Source: Campanula takesimana
Taxonomy: Eukaryota; Streptophyta; Magnoliopsida; Asterales; Campanulaceae
Direction of reading: 5' to 3'
Assembly (NCBI GenBank): GCA_026119855.1
Contig: JAOWBW010001462.1
Location: forward strand, 62,001 to 126,000
Length of the DNA stretch: 64,000 nt
In this document: piece by piece, positions 34,282 to 45,614 of the stretch
Layout of the letters: every line of letters begins with the position of its first letter
Numbering within the stretch: the first letter of the stretch is position 1
The notes under the pieces: generated by a model
Database searches by the model: none
Seen by the model: the letters and a program-made list of their open reading frames with translations, nothing else
What the model was told of the DNA's origin: nothing
Position numbers and translations under genes: made by a program

Positions 34282-35308
34282 GGAAAGTTTATACAAGTAA
34301 CTTTCCCGAGGGTTGCTTATGCAAGTAGCACCTTCAAGTTTCCTTTTGTCGCCTCTTCAAGTAGTTATAATTTGGATGTGTTGTCGCCTTGAATTTTTAG
34401 TGGAGAACTTTAGCCCTTTTCCTCGTATTCGCCTTGCCACATTGAAGATTTATACAAGAAATCCTTATTTAATATTTCCTATACAAGTGGCAACCTTTAT
34501 GTTTCATCCATCTTGTCCCAAGTAAATCATATTTGTATGCTTTCATTATTCTAGGCGACATCCCTATGGCATCATGCTTCATTGAGCTTGGCTCTCTTTT
34601 ACTATATGATTTCCATGCAACATGAAGGCATAATTGCAATAGAACGGCATGTTGCATTGTGTGTCATGTACGCCTAGTTCGTCTTGTTTTCTGGAAGGTG
34701 CTCATGCAAGTAGCATTCCTTAAGACTTTGTCTACATAGGATTGTTCATATTGGGCGATAACTTCTTTGGCCTTTCCATCCTGTGTTTAGATGGATGTCT
34801 TTTGAAAGGCGACATCCACTTCTTGCCCGTAATGTCCATCTTGTCCTTTGAAAATGCTTATATAATTAGCATTTTTTTGAGGCATGTCCAATAGAGATTG
34901 CTTATACAAGTAGCAACTCCGCCTCTATGTCTTGGGTACATTTTATTTCATCTGACATCCACGTCTCGCCGGCACATATGTTTGGGAAGGTTTATACAAG
35001 TAACCTTCTTCTCATATCGCAAATGCTTATACAAGTAGCATTTGCAAAGGTTTATACAAGTGACCTTTTCATCATGTCGCAAATGCTTATACAAGTAGCA
35101 TTTGCAAAGGTTTATACAAGTAACCTCTTTATCATGTCGCAAATGTTTATACAAGTAACATTTGCTGAGGTTTATACAAGTAACCTCTTTATCATGTCGC
35201 AAATGTTTATACAAGTAACATTTGCTAAGGTTTATACAAGTAACCTCTTTATCATGTCGCAAATGTTTATACAAGTAACATTTGCTGAGGTTTATACAAG
35301 TAACCTCA
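34282..35308. repeat. Array of short hairpins with a constant loop and varying arms
   Basis: About 18 inverted repeats share the 9-nt loop TATACAAGT (a few read TATGCAAGT, CATGCAAGT or TATATAATT). Examples: GGAAAGTT-loop-AACTTTCC (34282-34306), AAAATGCT-loop-AGCATTTT (about 34852-34876), GCAAATGCT-loop-AGCATTTGC, GCAAATGTT-loop-AACATTTGC, TGAGGTT-loop-AACCTCA (35286-35308). From 34987 the hairpins alternate in a 60-bp tandem repeat (about 5.4 units). Upstream they are dispersed. The array ends 9 bp before the Tat LTR, so it belongs to the DNA that element landed in. Confidence 0.85.
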
Positions 35309-35317
35309 ATTCATGCC

Positions 35318-36795
35318 TGTAAGGATCCCGCCCCAAAAAAAACACGAGCACGTTTCAAGGGCGAAATACCAAACGCGGGAACCGGACCAATTTAACGGAG
35401 TCGCCACATTTTGTTAATTTTAAACCCAACAAAATGACAAAGGTTTGAGTTCAAAGGTTCGGAGATCAGGTTACAACTTGGGAAGAGTTTTTACGTCCTC
35501 CCAAGTTGCCTCGGACAAAGCCGAGTCTCCCTTGTTAGTTAACAAAAGTGCATGTGTGTGTGTGTGTTTTAACGGAAAATCTTTGTTTTAACTTTTTATT
35601 TATCTTTTCAACTGAAAAAGGGGTTTGTTTGACAAGAAAACAGAAGACAGAAGGGCAAAATGGTCAATCTCCCCATACGGCCAAAGTAGCCGTACGGATG
35701 GGGAGACCACTCCTGGGATTTTACAGTTTGTTCAAGCAACAGTCCAGTTCCAGGCAGAAACAGAGCATTCTGCTTGAACTGGACCAAACTGTTCTGATTC
35801 CAGTTTGTTATTCCAACACAAAACAACATTAACACCTCATTCCTATGCCACTTGATCATCAAAGAACCTCCCAAAACAAGAGTTTGGGCATGATCAAAGG
35901 CAATCATGGGAGAAAAATGAAAAAGGTGGCCAATATGCCCTTTTGAGCCATGGTGACCATTTGATGAGTAAAGATTGAAACTTTACCATCAAAATGGCTC
36001 TTCTAGGCAAGATTGATCCTTTAGGGACAAGAACAAACCATAAAGATTGGATCTTTATTACCCAAACTTGAGAATTTTGGGCTAGATCAAGGTGATGAGG
36101 ATAAAGATTGAGACTTTATCCTCAACATGATCATCATAGCTTAAAATGAGCAAAATGAACAACAAGAGCATCATCCATGACAAGAATGTAAATGAACAAT
36201 CAATAAGCCATGATCAAACTAGGTTTGAACCTCTTCCACAAAAAGTATGGAGGGCACCTTTGATCATCTCATGGCTTGGACTAGGAAATTTAAATAGTAA
36301 TAGATATATATATATATTGCTTGAATGGACAAGACTTGAAAGAATGTAAAGATCAACAATAAATGACAAGATCAAAGATAAATAGATTTCTTAGATGAAG
36401 AGAAGGGAGGGGGAGAAGGTGGCTTTACCTATCTTGGTTTAGGCCAATCTTCCTTTCTCTCTTTCACTCTTTGTTCACTCTTACTCACACTATTCTGAGG
36501 TGAATTCGACAGAGTAACCTTAGTTCTAATGTTTCTCCCCCTCCTGAAATGATCAGTAAAGGGTTCTATTTATAAGGACTGAGGGTGCCCAAACCAGCCG
36601 TGCGGCTAGGCCCCTCTAGTACCCAAAGCATCCGTACGGCTCAGCCTGGCGAGCTTCTGGATTTTTCCAATTTTATACCAGAGTAGTCCTGGATTTTATA
36701 GCTTATCCTAGGGAGGTGCTGGCCTATTAGCTTATCCCTGAAACGCTGCTAAGGCTACCTCTAAGATAGGTCGGTTTCAGATTGGGGTACTTACA
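35318..36795 (-). repeat. 3' LTR of the large Tat-type element
   Basis: Ends TGTAAGG and GTACTTACA. It includes a GAGTCGCCAC block (35393-35402) matching the one near the end of the other Tat LTR (46530), self-complementary CCGTACGG words (35690, 36635) and an AT dinucleotide run at 36304-36320. The 5 bp at the outer flank are ATGCC. Confidence 0.7.
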
Positions 36796-37146
36796 GAGCC
36801 CCTCGGCAACGTCGCTTCGAAGGAGCGGGGTTGTCGATAGAAATAAGCATCCCAATCTGACGGGACGACGGCTTTAACCGATTTTGGTTGCATGGCTGGA
36901 CCTAGTGGTATAGGATTCTTACGTATCCCGTTTGCGGGGAATCAAGCCTAACGTAGTTCGGAGGTACGCGGGGTTACTTAGATCCGCAAGGAGGCATAAC
37001 TCTAGGGGTCAGAGGCGAGACATGGTCAACTTGGCTTTATGGGAGAGGGTTGACTTGCTGGGGATATGGTCAACTTGAATCTATAGGAGAGGGTTGACTT
37101 ACACGGGACATATTTTTACTGGGCTTACATCGGGGACGGCCTATGG

Positions 37147-37740
37147 TGACTATTCTAAGTCCAAGCTTGACCGGGGTCAACTCCATCTTCGGAGAGATTG
37201 ACGGGAAAACTGGTCTTACGTCCCTCTAAGGACTGCCGGGACAAAGGCTCTAGCCTATAACGACTATTCTAAGTCTAAGCTTGACCGGGGTCAACTCCGT
37301 CTTTGGGGAGATTGACGGGAAAACTGGTCTTACGTCCCTCTAAGGACTGCCGGGACAAAGGTTGTAGCCTATAACGACTATTCTAAGTCTAAGCTTGACC
37401 GGGGTCAACTCCATCTTTGGGGAGAATGACGGGAAAACTGGTCTTACGTCCCTCTAAGGACTGCCGGGACAAAGGCTCTAGCCTATAACGACTATTCTAA
37501 GTCTAAGCTTGACCGGGGTCAACTCCGTCTTTGGGGATATTGACGGGAAAACTGGTCTTACGTCCCTCTAAGGACTGCCGGGACAAAGGCTCTAGCCTAT
37601 AACGACTATTCTAAGTCATAGCTTGACCGGGGTCAACTCCGTCTTTGGGGAGATTGACGGGAAAACTGGTCTTACGTCCCTCTAAGGACTGTCGGGATAA
37701 AGGATCTAGCCTATAATGACTATTCTGAGTCAAGGTTTGG
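37147..37740 (-). repeat. 114-bp tandem repeat in the Tat 3' region
   Basis: Unit starts near 37147, 37261, 37375, 37489, 37603 and 37717, exactly 114 bp apart. Each contains GACTATTCTAAGTC, TTGACCGGGGTCAACTC and ACTGGTCTTACGTCCCTC. TTGACCGGGGTCAA is itself self-complementary. Confidence 0.95.
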
Positions 37741-38238
37741 TCAACACTACTCTACGAGACGGTTGACACATTTTCTTGACACCGGGGAAGAGCCTAGGGG
37801 AGACCTTTAAGGCGCAAGACTTTGGAAAAATCATTTTAAGAAGAGGTCAAAAGCATTTTGCTTGAAACATTGTTTTTGATAAATGATACCAAATGGCCAA
37901 ATTTGAAAATGCTTACTTCTAAAGGCAAATCTTTTAACGAAGCATGTTAGTCAAATTTTTGATTTTAGCTTAACCGCGAGGTTTGTTATGCATAAAGTCC
38001 TTTGGATTTGGTCCATTCGTTGAGAATTAACCGTTAGTAAGAAATCTGCTTGTCACTGTTTATGGGGATAGCCCCAATGTCATCTTTATCGCTGATGACG
38101 GGGTAGCCCCATGTCTTTGTCGGTGTCGGGGTAGCCCCATATCTTGCCGTCGTTGATACGGAGGTAGCCCCATGTCCTTTGTCCTTTAAAGTGAGGTTAG
38201 GAACCCATCCCTTTTTCACGATGCACCCTTTCTTTTGC

Positions 38239-38343
38239 CTCGGCCGCCCTTTCGGGTTTTCAACCTAGCGGGCATCTCTTTTTGCGTCTTTTATGGCACA
38301 CCCTGTTTTTTGCCTAGGCCGCCCTTATGGGTTTTCAACCTAG
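38239..38343 (-). other. Two copies of a nested hairpin motif with a tetraloop
   Basis: Minus-sense copies at 38343..38314 and 38268..38239 read CTAGG-TTGAAAA-CCC-NNNN-GGG-CGG-CCTAG. Their tetraloops are ATAA and GAAA. The second copy has one mismatch in the outer stem (CCGAG). They lie between the degenerate ORFs and the tandem array. Confidence 0.6.
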
Positions 38344-38873
38344 CGGGCTACTTTTTTTGGTGCCTTTTTCTTTCTTTTCCTTCTTTTTTCTGAGTGAACC
38401 AGCCGACTCAATATAACAGGTATCAAAAGTATTTTCTTGGAGGATACATGCAAGGGCATTTTATTTAGGAGAGAGTCCCTTTTTGTTGGTGAGCTCTTTG
38501 AGCAATGTATCATGAAATGGGAGGAAGCCCTTGCTTGACAGAATACAAGTGTTTAGCTCTTTCCTAAGATGTAGAGAATAAGACTTGTCGAGATATTTGA
38601 AATTTTCCTTGGTCAATATCATCGAATGATTGCTTGAATGGACCGTGTTCATTATTAGGTTAAGTTTATAACAAGCAATCATCCTTAACATGTATAAATG
38701 TTGTGATCAATTAAGATTAAGATTCGATCAATGGCAAGATCAAAAGGTGTTTATGGGGAGATTGGTCATTATCTGGGAAATTGGTCATTGATGGGACCAA
38801 GAGAACCGGGTCATTTTGGGAGGATCGAGGTTTGATGGATTCATTTCATGCTGTGACCGGACCCGAAGGTTGC

Positions 38874-38912
38874 CTACGTTCCCCTCAGTTTGAGTAGCTC
38901 AGGTCGCCGTAG
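38874..38912 (-). other. CTACG/CGTAG-closed hairpin motif in the large Tat element
   Basis: Minus sense: CTACGGCGACCTGAGC, a short variable stem (CTC..GAG), then GGGGAACGTAGGCAACC. See the matching motifs at 42367, 47978 and 53564. Confidence 0.6.
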
Positions 38913-40742
38913 TTTGGCCGTGGGGCCTTCTTTTGCTGGGGTTGGTGTCCTTTTGAAGGATGTTGTTGCTTTGCTGATGTAGATCGCTTTTCTTTGCGGT
39001 GAACTCCTCGGGATGTTCTTTGAGGTGGACTTTTGCGGTGAACTTGGCGAGCTTTTGAGGTAAACTTCCTCTTTGCCAATATTCATTTGCTTTCCTTTTT
39101 TCTATTATCCATTTCTTTCTCTCTTATCATTTTTTTAGAGAGAGGGGAAATATTAGCCCCAACTTGCTATCTTGGACATTGGCTCATTTGTAGCCCCTTG
39201 GTGGAATTTTGCCACTTCTTACTTTGACTTTTGAAGATCTGGGAAGTCCTTTGCTTGGTTGCGCACGCGCGATCGTGGTTGAATCTTGGTGGTTGAGCAA
39301 CAACATCCTCGCCTTTTCATTGTCTCGGGATGCCTTTGATGCGCATCAAGGATTTGTATAGGAAAGGTGTATCGGGTTGTGTATCGGGGTAATGTATGAG
39401 GGAAGATTTGCCATTGATGGTTTCTTCATGCCAATTGATCACAACATTTATTCATATCAAGATTAATTGTTTGCATTTGGCACTTTTCATTTGTGTTAGA
39501 TCCATTCATCCTTAATGAGTCGTTATTGACTAGTATGCTTAGAAGTCAATTCGTCATTTTGGGGACGTAGCAATCAATTGATAATAACAAGCAAGGCAAT
39601 TTCAAGAGTAAACATATATTGCAAATAATGTCTCAAGTCTAGAGAGAAGAGAAGGAAAATGACTCTTTTATTTAGATAACTTTGTACATACATGTCCAAG
39701 TGCGGAACTCTGTAAAAATAAAAAGACACGGTCCAGAATGGACTCCTTTTTTTTCTTTCTAGAACCTACGAGGCTGGAAGACTCACATTTTTTTTTTTTA
39801 GGGATGGGTTCCCATGAAGCACGATGATCCATTTTCTTCCACAGTTGTTGGAGGGGTTGTCGGCGGCATATTCCATGTCTTCCACGGGGAACTCGGGTTC
39901 CATGTCGTCGGGAAAGATGTCGCGAGGCCTCCACTTGGCTTGGCATTGCAATTGCCGGGGTCGTCTACTCATGAGGGCGAGTTGGGAGCTTGCCTGTTGG
40001 CCAAGCCTTTTGGTGATTCCCTTTCAAGGTGCGTAATCTCTGTGCATTGCATTCGGCGAGAGTATGGATTTCCCTGTGATGTAACCACCTTTGGCCTTCC
40101 GAAGCTTGGGCTTCTTCTTGTAGACGGTGTCCCAATTGTTTGATCTCATTGCTCATGTGGACGGTTGTTTCGAACGCCAATTCGGATGTGGGCTCCTTGG
40201 TCAATGCTTCCAGTGGACAGAACTGCGAAGGACTTTTAGCATATTAAACCTCAAGGTGAAATTATAACCATGATTTGAGAAAAATGCTTCATTATCGGAT
40301 TAGCTTTTTAGGAAAAACTTGATCTTTTATTTTAAGAAAACTTGATCTCCATTTATTTATTTATTTATTTATTTTTTTTATTTTTTGAAAGACATACCTT
40401 TGTTTTGAGTGAAAGACTCGCACACATTTTTTTTTGTAAGCTTTTGACAAGGCAAAAATGGCAATAATAATCTTATTAAGAGAACTGACAATGGACCCAA
40501 AATGGTCACCACATGGCATCAACCAGGGAGTCAAGACTTTAACCAAACCTAACAGACATCTTAACCGACTTTTCCTAAAGACTTATCATACACCCTAAAA
40601 GCAACTGGCTCTTCCGAAGGATGAAAACAGACTCCTTCTAAGGGGAGGTTGATAGGAGAGGTTTCGGAACTCCGTCGTTTGCTGTGGCAACCGCAACACC
40701 ATTCATTTCCCAACCCGGGGCATTCGGCCCTTCAGACATTTT
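38913..40742 (-). other. Degenerate interior of the large Tat element
   Basis: Several minus-strand frames of 60-90 codons (for example 40204..39965, charged and helix-forming, HTLAECNAQRLRTLKGNHQ) have no recognised domain and are separated by stops. A (TTTA)n run lies at 40350-40373. Confidence 0.35.
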
Positions 40743-40982
40743 CTATGCCACTGATCTTTTCCAAACGCCTTCCGTCATTTCGGCTTTGCTGATTTTAGGA
40801 ACCACCATTTGGGACGATGATTTTGTCAATTTTTCCAAAACAGGCTCTCCCACTTTGGGATTGACAACTTTGTCAACCATGGGCTCTTTTTCCTTGGGGC
40901 GGACACCACTCCATTTATCGATCATCGGGGAAGTCACAGATTTGAGCATGTTGACGCTCGGGTCATTGGCTGTGTCGGGGGT
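40743..40982 (-). pseudogene. Distal part of the Tat gag ORF, cut off by the inserted element
   Basis: The minus frame begins at the insertion point and reads PDTANDPSVNMLKSVTSPM and on to a stop at 40743. Counting the GGGGT duplication once, the reading frame of the gag part at 46613-47868 continues into it without a shift. This supports one ORF split by the insertion. Confidence 0.7.
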
Positions 40983-41466
40983 TGTAGACACCCCGCCTTG
41001 GACCGCTCACCCCGATTGCACATTTGATTTTGTGTTTCTCCCCATTTTAAGTGTTTCTCGTTAGTTTCTGTCACTTCCGTTAAGTTCCTGACTGACTTCG
41101 TTAAGTCCAGGGACTAAACTGAATAACAGGGCTGACTTTCTAGTCCATTATGTCAAAATTGCCTTCTCTGAGTCGCGCGCCTCCGACAGGAGGATCCAGG
41201 CGCGCGCGCCTCCCGCCCCCAAAGCAGGAAGCGCGCGCCTCTGGGCGTCAGTTACAGATTTCTGGCCAGGATTCCCTCCCTTGCTCAATTTACAGGATTT
41301 TGCCCGGGAAGGATTTCTTGGTGACTGAGTTTTGGCACCAAAAACACCCCTCTTTCACCTATAAAAACCTCTCTTTACCTCCATTTTCAAGGATCGAAAG
41401 ACTTGGATCGAAGACTTAGACCGAAAATTGAACTTACAAAAACTATACCAAAATCACTTTCTAAAG
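40983..41466 (+). repeat. Truncated 5' LTR of the Tat derivative
   Basis: Identical in length to the first 484 bp of the LTR at 45615. It stops at CACTTTCTAAAG, where integrase coding sequence begins. It includes three GCGCGC-type self-complementary words (41173-41252). Confidence 0.9.
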
Positions 41467-42168
41467 ATTAATATCATGTGCCGATACGGCGTGCCTCATG
41501 AAATCATTTCCGACAACGGCTCTCACTTCGAGAAGGAAATGGATGCACTTTTGGTAGAATACAAGATCACCAAACACAAGTCATCTCCTTACCGGCCCCA
41601 AGCAAATGGCGCAGTCGAAGCAGCAAATAAGACCATCGAGACCATCGTCAAGAAAATGGCCTCAACAGGAAGGGATTGGCCCGAGAAGCTACCATTAGCA
41701 TTGTGGGGCTACCGCACATCAATACGATCCGCAACAGGAGAAACTCCTTATGCATTGGTCTATGGTTCTGAAGCCGTACTCCCTATCGAACTTGAAGTCC
41801 CATCTCTACGGGTCCTCCTCGAGAATCAAGTCAACGAGGTCGACTGGATGCAAAGTCGATATGAACAACTAGCCTTGCTCGACGAGAAAAGGTTAAGAGC
41901 ACTCGAACGCACAAGGGCGTATCAGCAAAGAATGGCAAGAGCTTTCAACAAAAAGGTGAAGCCTCGAAACATCAATGTGGGAGATTTGGTTTTAAGACAA
42001 CATCCTCCTAATGCCATGAATCCCCTGGGGAAATGGGGACCCCGATGGATCGGTCCGTACGTGGTCAAAAAGATACTAAGCGGTGGTGCAGTCCGGCTCG
42101 TGGATTTAGATGGTGACCAGCTGCCAAAGGAGGTCAACCTCGACAAGCTCAAGAGGTTCTACGCTTAA
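41467..42168 (+). pseudogene. C-terminal integrase of a Tat-type element
   Basis: Open from LTR sequence into integrase without a stop. Visible are CRYGVPHEIISDNGSHF (second catalytic Asp), SPYRPQANGAVEAANKT (catalytic Glu), KLPLALWGYRTS and a C-terminal domain with PRWIGPYVVKKI. The zinc-binding N-terminal domain, the first catalytic Asp and all of RT/RNase H are missing, so it cannot integrate DNA by itself. Confidence 0.9.
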
Positions 42169-42214
42169 TAAACAAAGACCATAACAAAAAAAAAAAATAA
42201 AAAAAAATCGCTCG

Positions 42215-42308
42215 CTAGGTTGAAAACCCGCAAGGGCGGCCTAGGCAAAAATTAGAGCACGTGCAAAAAAGAAGCTCGCTAGATTGAAAACCCGAAAGGG
42301 CGGTCTAG
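42215..42308 (+). other. Two nested hairpin motifs with GNRA tetraloops and a compensated stem
   Basis: Copy 1 (42215-42244): CTAGG-TTGAAAA-CCC-GCAA-GGG-CGG-CCTAG. Copy 2 (42279-42308): CTAGA-TTGAAAA-CCC-GAAA-GGG-CGG-TCTAG. The G-C pair at the stem base in copy 1 is an A-T pair in copy 2. The motifs lie 46 bp after the pol stop codon, in sense orientation. Confidence 0.75.
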
Positions 42309-42366
42309 GCAAAAAACAGGGTGCACAACAAAAAAAAAATAAAAAAATGGTCTTTGTTTGTTTGAA

Positions 42367-42403
42367 CTACGAAGACCTGAGCCTCCCAACTGGAGGAACG
42401 TAG
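42367..42403 (+). other. CTACG/CGTAG-closed hairpin motif in the Tat derivative
   Basis: CTACGAAGACCTGAGC, inner stem CTCC-caact-GGAG, then GAACGTAGGCAACC. Sense orientation, just after the tetraloop motifs. Confidence 0.7.
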
Positions 42404-42583
42404 GCAACCTTCGGGTGCGGTCTAAAACATATCAAAAATACCCAATTCACTTCAAATAACAAAATGCAATTTTTATTCATCCAATGAATTATTCAAACCA
42501 TTACAACGGATTTATTGAGCAACAAAAGACATCAAAATATTAAATTCTAAAACAAAGTGGTCTAATTGCAATCTCTTAGGGTA

Positions 42584-43984
42584 CTAAGAAAAATCCAATT
42601 TTCTCTTAGCTTTCAAAGGACCACCCGATCGTCTCTCAATCCTTTTCTTCTTGGGTAACGGAGGAGCACTAATACGCACCGAAACCTTCTGTGTTGCAAC
42701 ACGTCTCCTAGCATAAAAGTCATCCAAAGGAGTACCGAAAGGGTCAGCGAGAATGTTACTCGAATCAGCAGCAGCCTCCCTATATCTCAAAGTGCTGCTA
42801 GGCTCAAAACCCTGTCCCAACAACTCGGCACGAAGCACATCAACCCAAGTGGCGCCACGGTAAAGGGTGCCAAATAAATAGTCCAAGTAGCTCTCGGGAA
42901 GGAAGACACCCCCCCGATACAGAGGAGCAAAAGCCCAACGATTGCGGTCATCTCCCCAAGCCGACTGAAGCTCACTTGAGAAGCCAGGACCCATGTAAGC
43001 AACTGGACGAAGCATTCCATCCCTCGGAAAAGGAATTGTCTGTTGACGACCGAACTGCCGCAGAACCCGCTCTGGCTGGTAAAACGAAGAATCTCTCAAA
43101 CCGGGTACAACCACGTGCTGAAAACCAAGAGTCCATTCCACAAAAGGACGAAGACCCCAAGAAGGAGGACACCACTCAATATCAATGGTCACCCTAGAGG
43201 CAAAGAATTTCTTCTAATCATCTTCAGATAAATCCCGGATCAACAACTTCCTCCTATGAACAGCAAAAGGAGACAAATCACCATCCGGAGAATAAATCTT
43301 GAAGTGTTCTCGGAGCCATATGGTCAAGAGCAAAGGGCTTCCCCGACACATCTTGCCCGTCCTATGTAACTCATCAAGGCCGTGCAACGTCTCCCATACA
43401 ATAAGAGGGATTACACTAAATTGCTGCTCCTTAGCTTGCAAAATAATCTCAGCCAACTGCACGTCCGCAGTCCCGAAAGGTGTAACAAACAATACTTCGC
43501 TGAAGAGACAAACGGCCATGGCATTTCTTTTGAAAGATTGAACCATCGGGTCCTCCGAGTGTAAGCTGAAGAACATCGGCAACTCAGTTATGTCAATCAC
43601 GGTACCATGCAACATCTTCCTCACATCCTCAACGAGGAGATTCAGTAACCCAACCCAAGAGTCGATGGCACCACGGTGATATTTAGGGACGGCAATCCGA
43701 CCGGCCAAAGGCATGCCAAGGATGGCCCCGAAATCGTCAACAGTCGGCACCATTTCATTAGCTGAAAGGTTGAAGGTATGGCTGTCGCAATCCCAGAAAG
43801 CCGCGGCAGCTCTCAACAAATCCCAATCCGGCTTCAACGTCCGCAAGGTGAAAAGAATTCGGAACCCGAAATCTTTAATGAAGGCCTTCTTGGGATGGGT
43901 CTTGAAAGAATACACAAAAGTGCCCAAGTCCTTTTCATACGCACTAACGGCCTTGGCATCAAGAGCAAAATAATTGGAAGCCAT
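42584..43984 (-). pseudogene. Antisense ORF of the Tat derivative (DUF7745-like), one in-frame stop
   Basis: On the strand opposite to integrase, a 256-codon ORF (43984..43214, ATG start) is followed in the same frame by another 200 codons (to 42584). They are separated by a single TAG after LIRDLSEDD, where Trp would fit. The N-terminal half has LRTLKPDWDLLRAAAAFWD and MVPTVDDFGAILGMPLAG, the pattern of the plant DUF7745 / PMD-related proteins. The second half is basic at its end (PPLPKKKRIERR). Tat-lineage elements are known to carry extra antisense ORFs between pol and the 3' LTR, and the position fits. Function unknown. It sits between the structured motifs and the tandem array. Confidence 0.7.
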
Positions 43985-44565
43985 GGAAAATGTTGATCAC
44001 AAGCGAAGTTAAGCAATAATATGATGTTCAAAAGTGGCAGAAAGGAGCTGTGAGAATCAAGTGGTTGAACAGAAGATGATATTATAGCTGTTGGGGGCTC
44101 TTTTGGTCAGCAAATGTTAAGCCCGGAATTCCGCCACCCAGACGCGCGCGCCACCCGCCAGCAGTCTGAAGTGCGCGCGCGTCCCAAGCCTACATAGGAA
44201 GGCGCACGCCTCCCAGGTCTAAATCACTTCAAGAAAAGGGCCTTGTCAGAGATCTCCAGCCTAAATCAAGACACTGTCCCGATCCTCGGACACCCAGTTG
44301 GGCACACCTATTTCTGGTTCGCCCTTAAGGCATGTCAAAAATCGAAAGTAGGATAGAAACTCCCACTCAAAAGTAGGCTGTCCTCTTCAAAATTTCGAAC
44401 TCCCTAAGTTCTGTCACGGGTGCCACACCCCCCTCAAGAGTCAATCTCAACATTTCATCCCCAGCAGGAACATTTTTCTGGTCGCGGTCAACTATGCCCG
44501 TACCCCACAATTCAAAAAAAAGTCAAGTGTGACTCCAAATAGCACGAGACTTCAAAGCAATATTT

Positions 44566-45415
44566 CGTCAAATGGATTCACTAACGGATTCGTCAACAAG
44601 GGTTCACCGACGGACTCATCCAAGGGATTCACTAACGGATTCATCAAACGGATTCACCAACGGATTCGTCAACAAGGGTTCACCAACGGACTCATCCAAG
44701 GGATTCACTAACGGATTCATCAAACGGATTCACCAACGGATTCGTCAACAAGGGTTCACCAACGGACTCATCCAAGGGATTCACTAACGGATTCATCAAA
44801 CGGATTCACCAACAGATTCGTCAACAAGGGTTCACCAACGGACTCATCCAAGGGATTCACTAACGGATTCATCAAACGGATTCACCAACGGATTCGTCAA
44901 CAAGGGTTCACCAACGGACTCATCCAAGGGATTCACTAACGGATTCATCAAACGGATTCACCAACGGATTCGTCAACAAGGGTTCACCAACGGACTCATC
45001 CAATGGATTCACTAACGGATTCATCAAACGGATTCACCAACGGATTCGTCAACAAGGGTTCACCAACGGACTCATCTAAGGGATTCACTAACGGATTCAT
45101 CAAACGGATTCACTAACTGATTCATCAACAAGGGTTCACCAACAGACTCATCCAAGGGATTCACTAACGGATTCATCAAACGGATTCACCAACGGATTCG
45201 TCAACAAGGGTTCACCAACAGACTCATCCAAGGGATTCACTAACGGATTCATCAAACGGATTCACCAACGGATTCGTCAACAAGGGTTCACCAACGGACT
45301 CATCCAAGGGATTCACTAACGGATTCGTCAACAAGGGTTCACCAACGGACTCATCCAAAGGATTCACTAACGGATTCATCAAAAGGTTCACTAACGGCCT
45401 CATTCAAAACATTCA
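44566..45415 (+). repeat. 76-bp tandem array built from 12-14-bp subunits
   Basis: About 11 units (for example starts at 44650 and 44726). Each is made of variants of GGATTCACCAAC, GGATTCGTCAAC and GGACTCATCCAAG. Located just before the 3' LTR of the Tat derivative. Confidence 0.95.
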
Positions 45416-45614
45416 GCCGGCAGGTTCACCTAACGGATCATGCCACCCCCTCTATCAACAAAAGCCGCTCACACAGGGAGCGCACCACTATCTCTCGCAA
45501 TTTCAAAATTCCTGCTTTCATCGAGTCTTTGCCTTTTCTTGGTGATGTCCTCGGCGGGTGTTTTTAACTTTCGTCGACGCGTTTTGCTTTGCAATCCACG
45601 TCGCCGAGGGGCTC

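Noticed and set aside
34987..35308. CRISPR-like regular repeats
   Set aside because: Units are contiguous 60-bp tandem repeats without unique spacers, in a plant nuclear context.
34948..35322. Open frames of 108-131 codons across the hairpin array
   Set aside because: They are open on both strands only because the 60-bp period is a multiple of three; no domain and low complexity.
35393..35402. GAGTCGCCAC as a primer binding site making 35403 the LTR border
   Set aside because: The equivalent GGTGGCGACTC in the other Tat element lies inside an LTR whose border is proven by the GGGGT duplication; the TGTAAG/CTTACA ends at 35318 and 36795 fit better.
44529..44787. Small ORFs of 60-71 codons in the 76-bp array
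   Set aside because: They are by-products of the tandem repeat, with a repeating peptide and no family resemblance.
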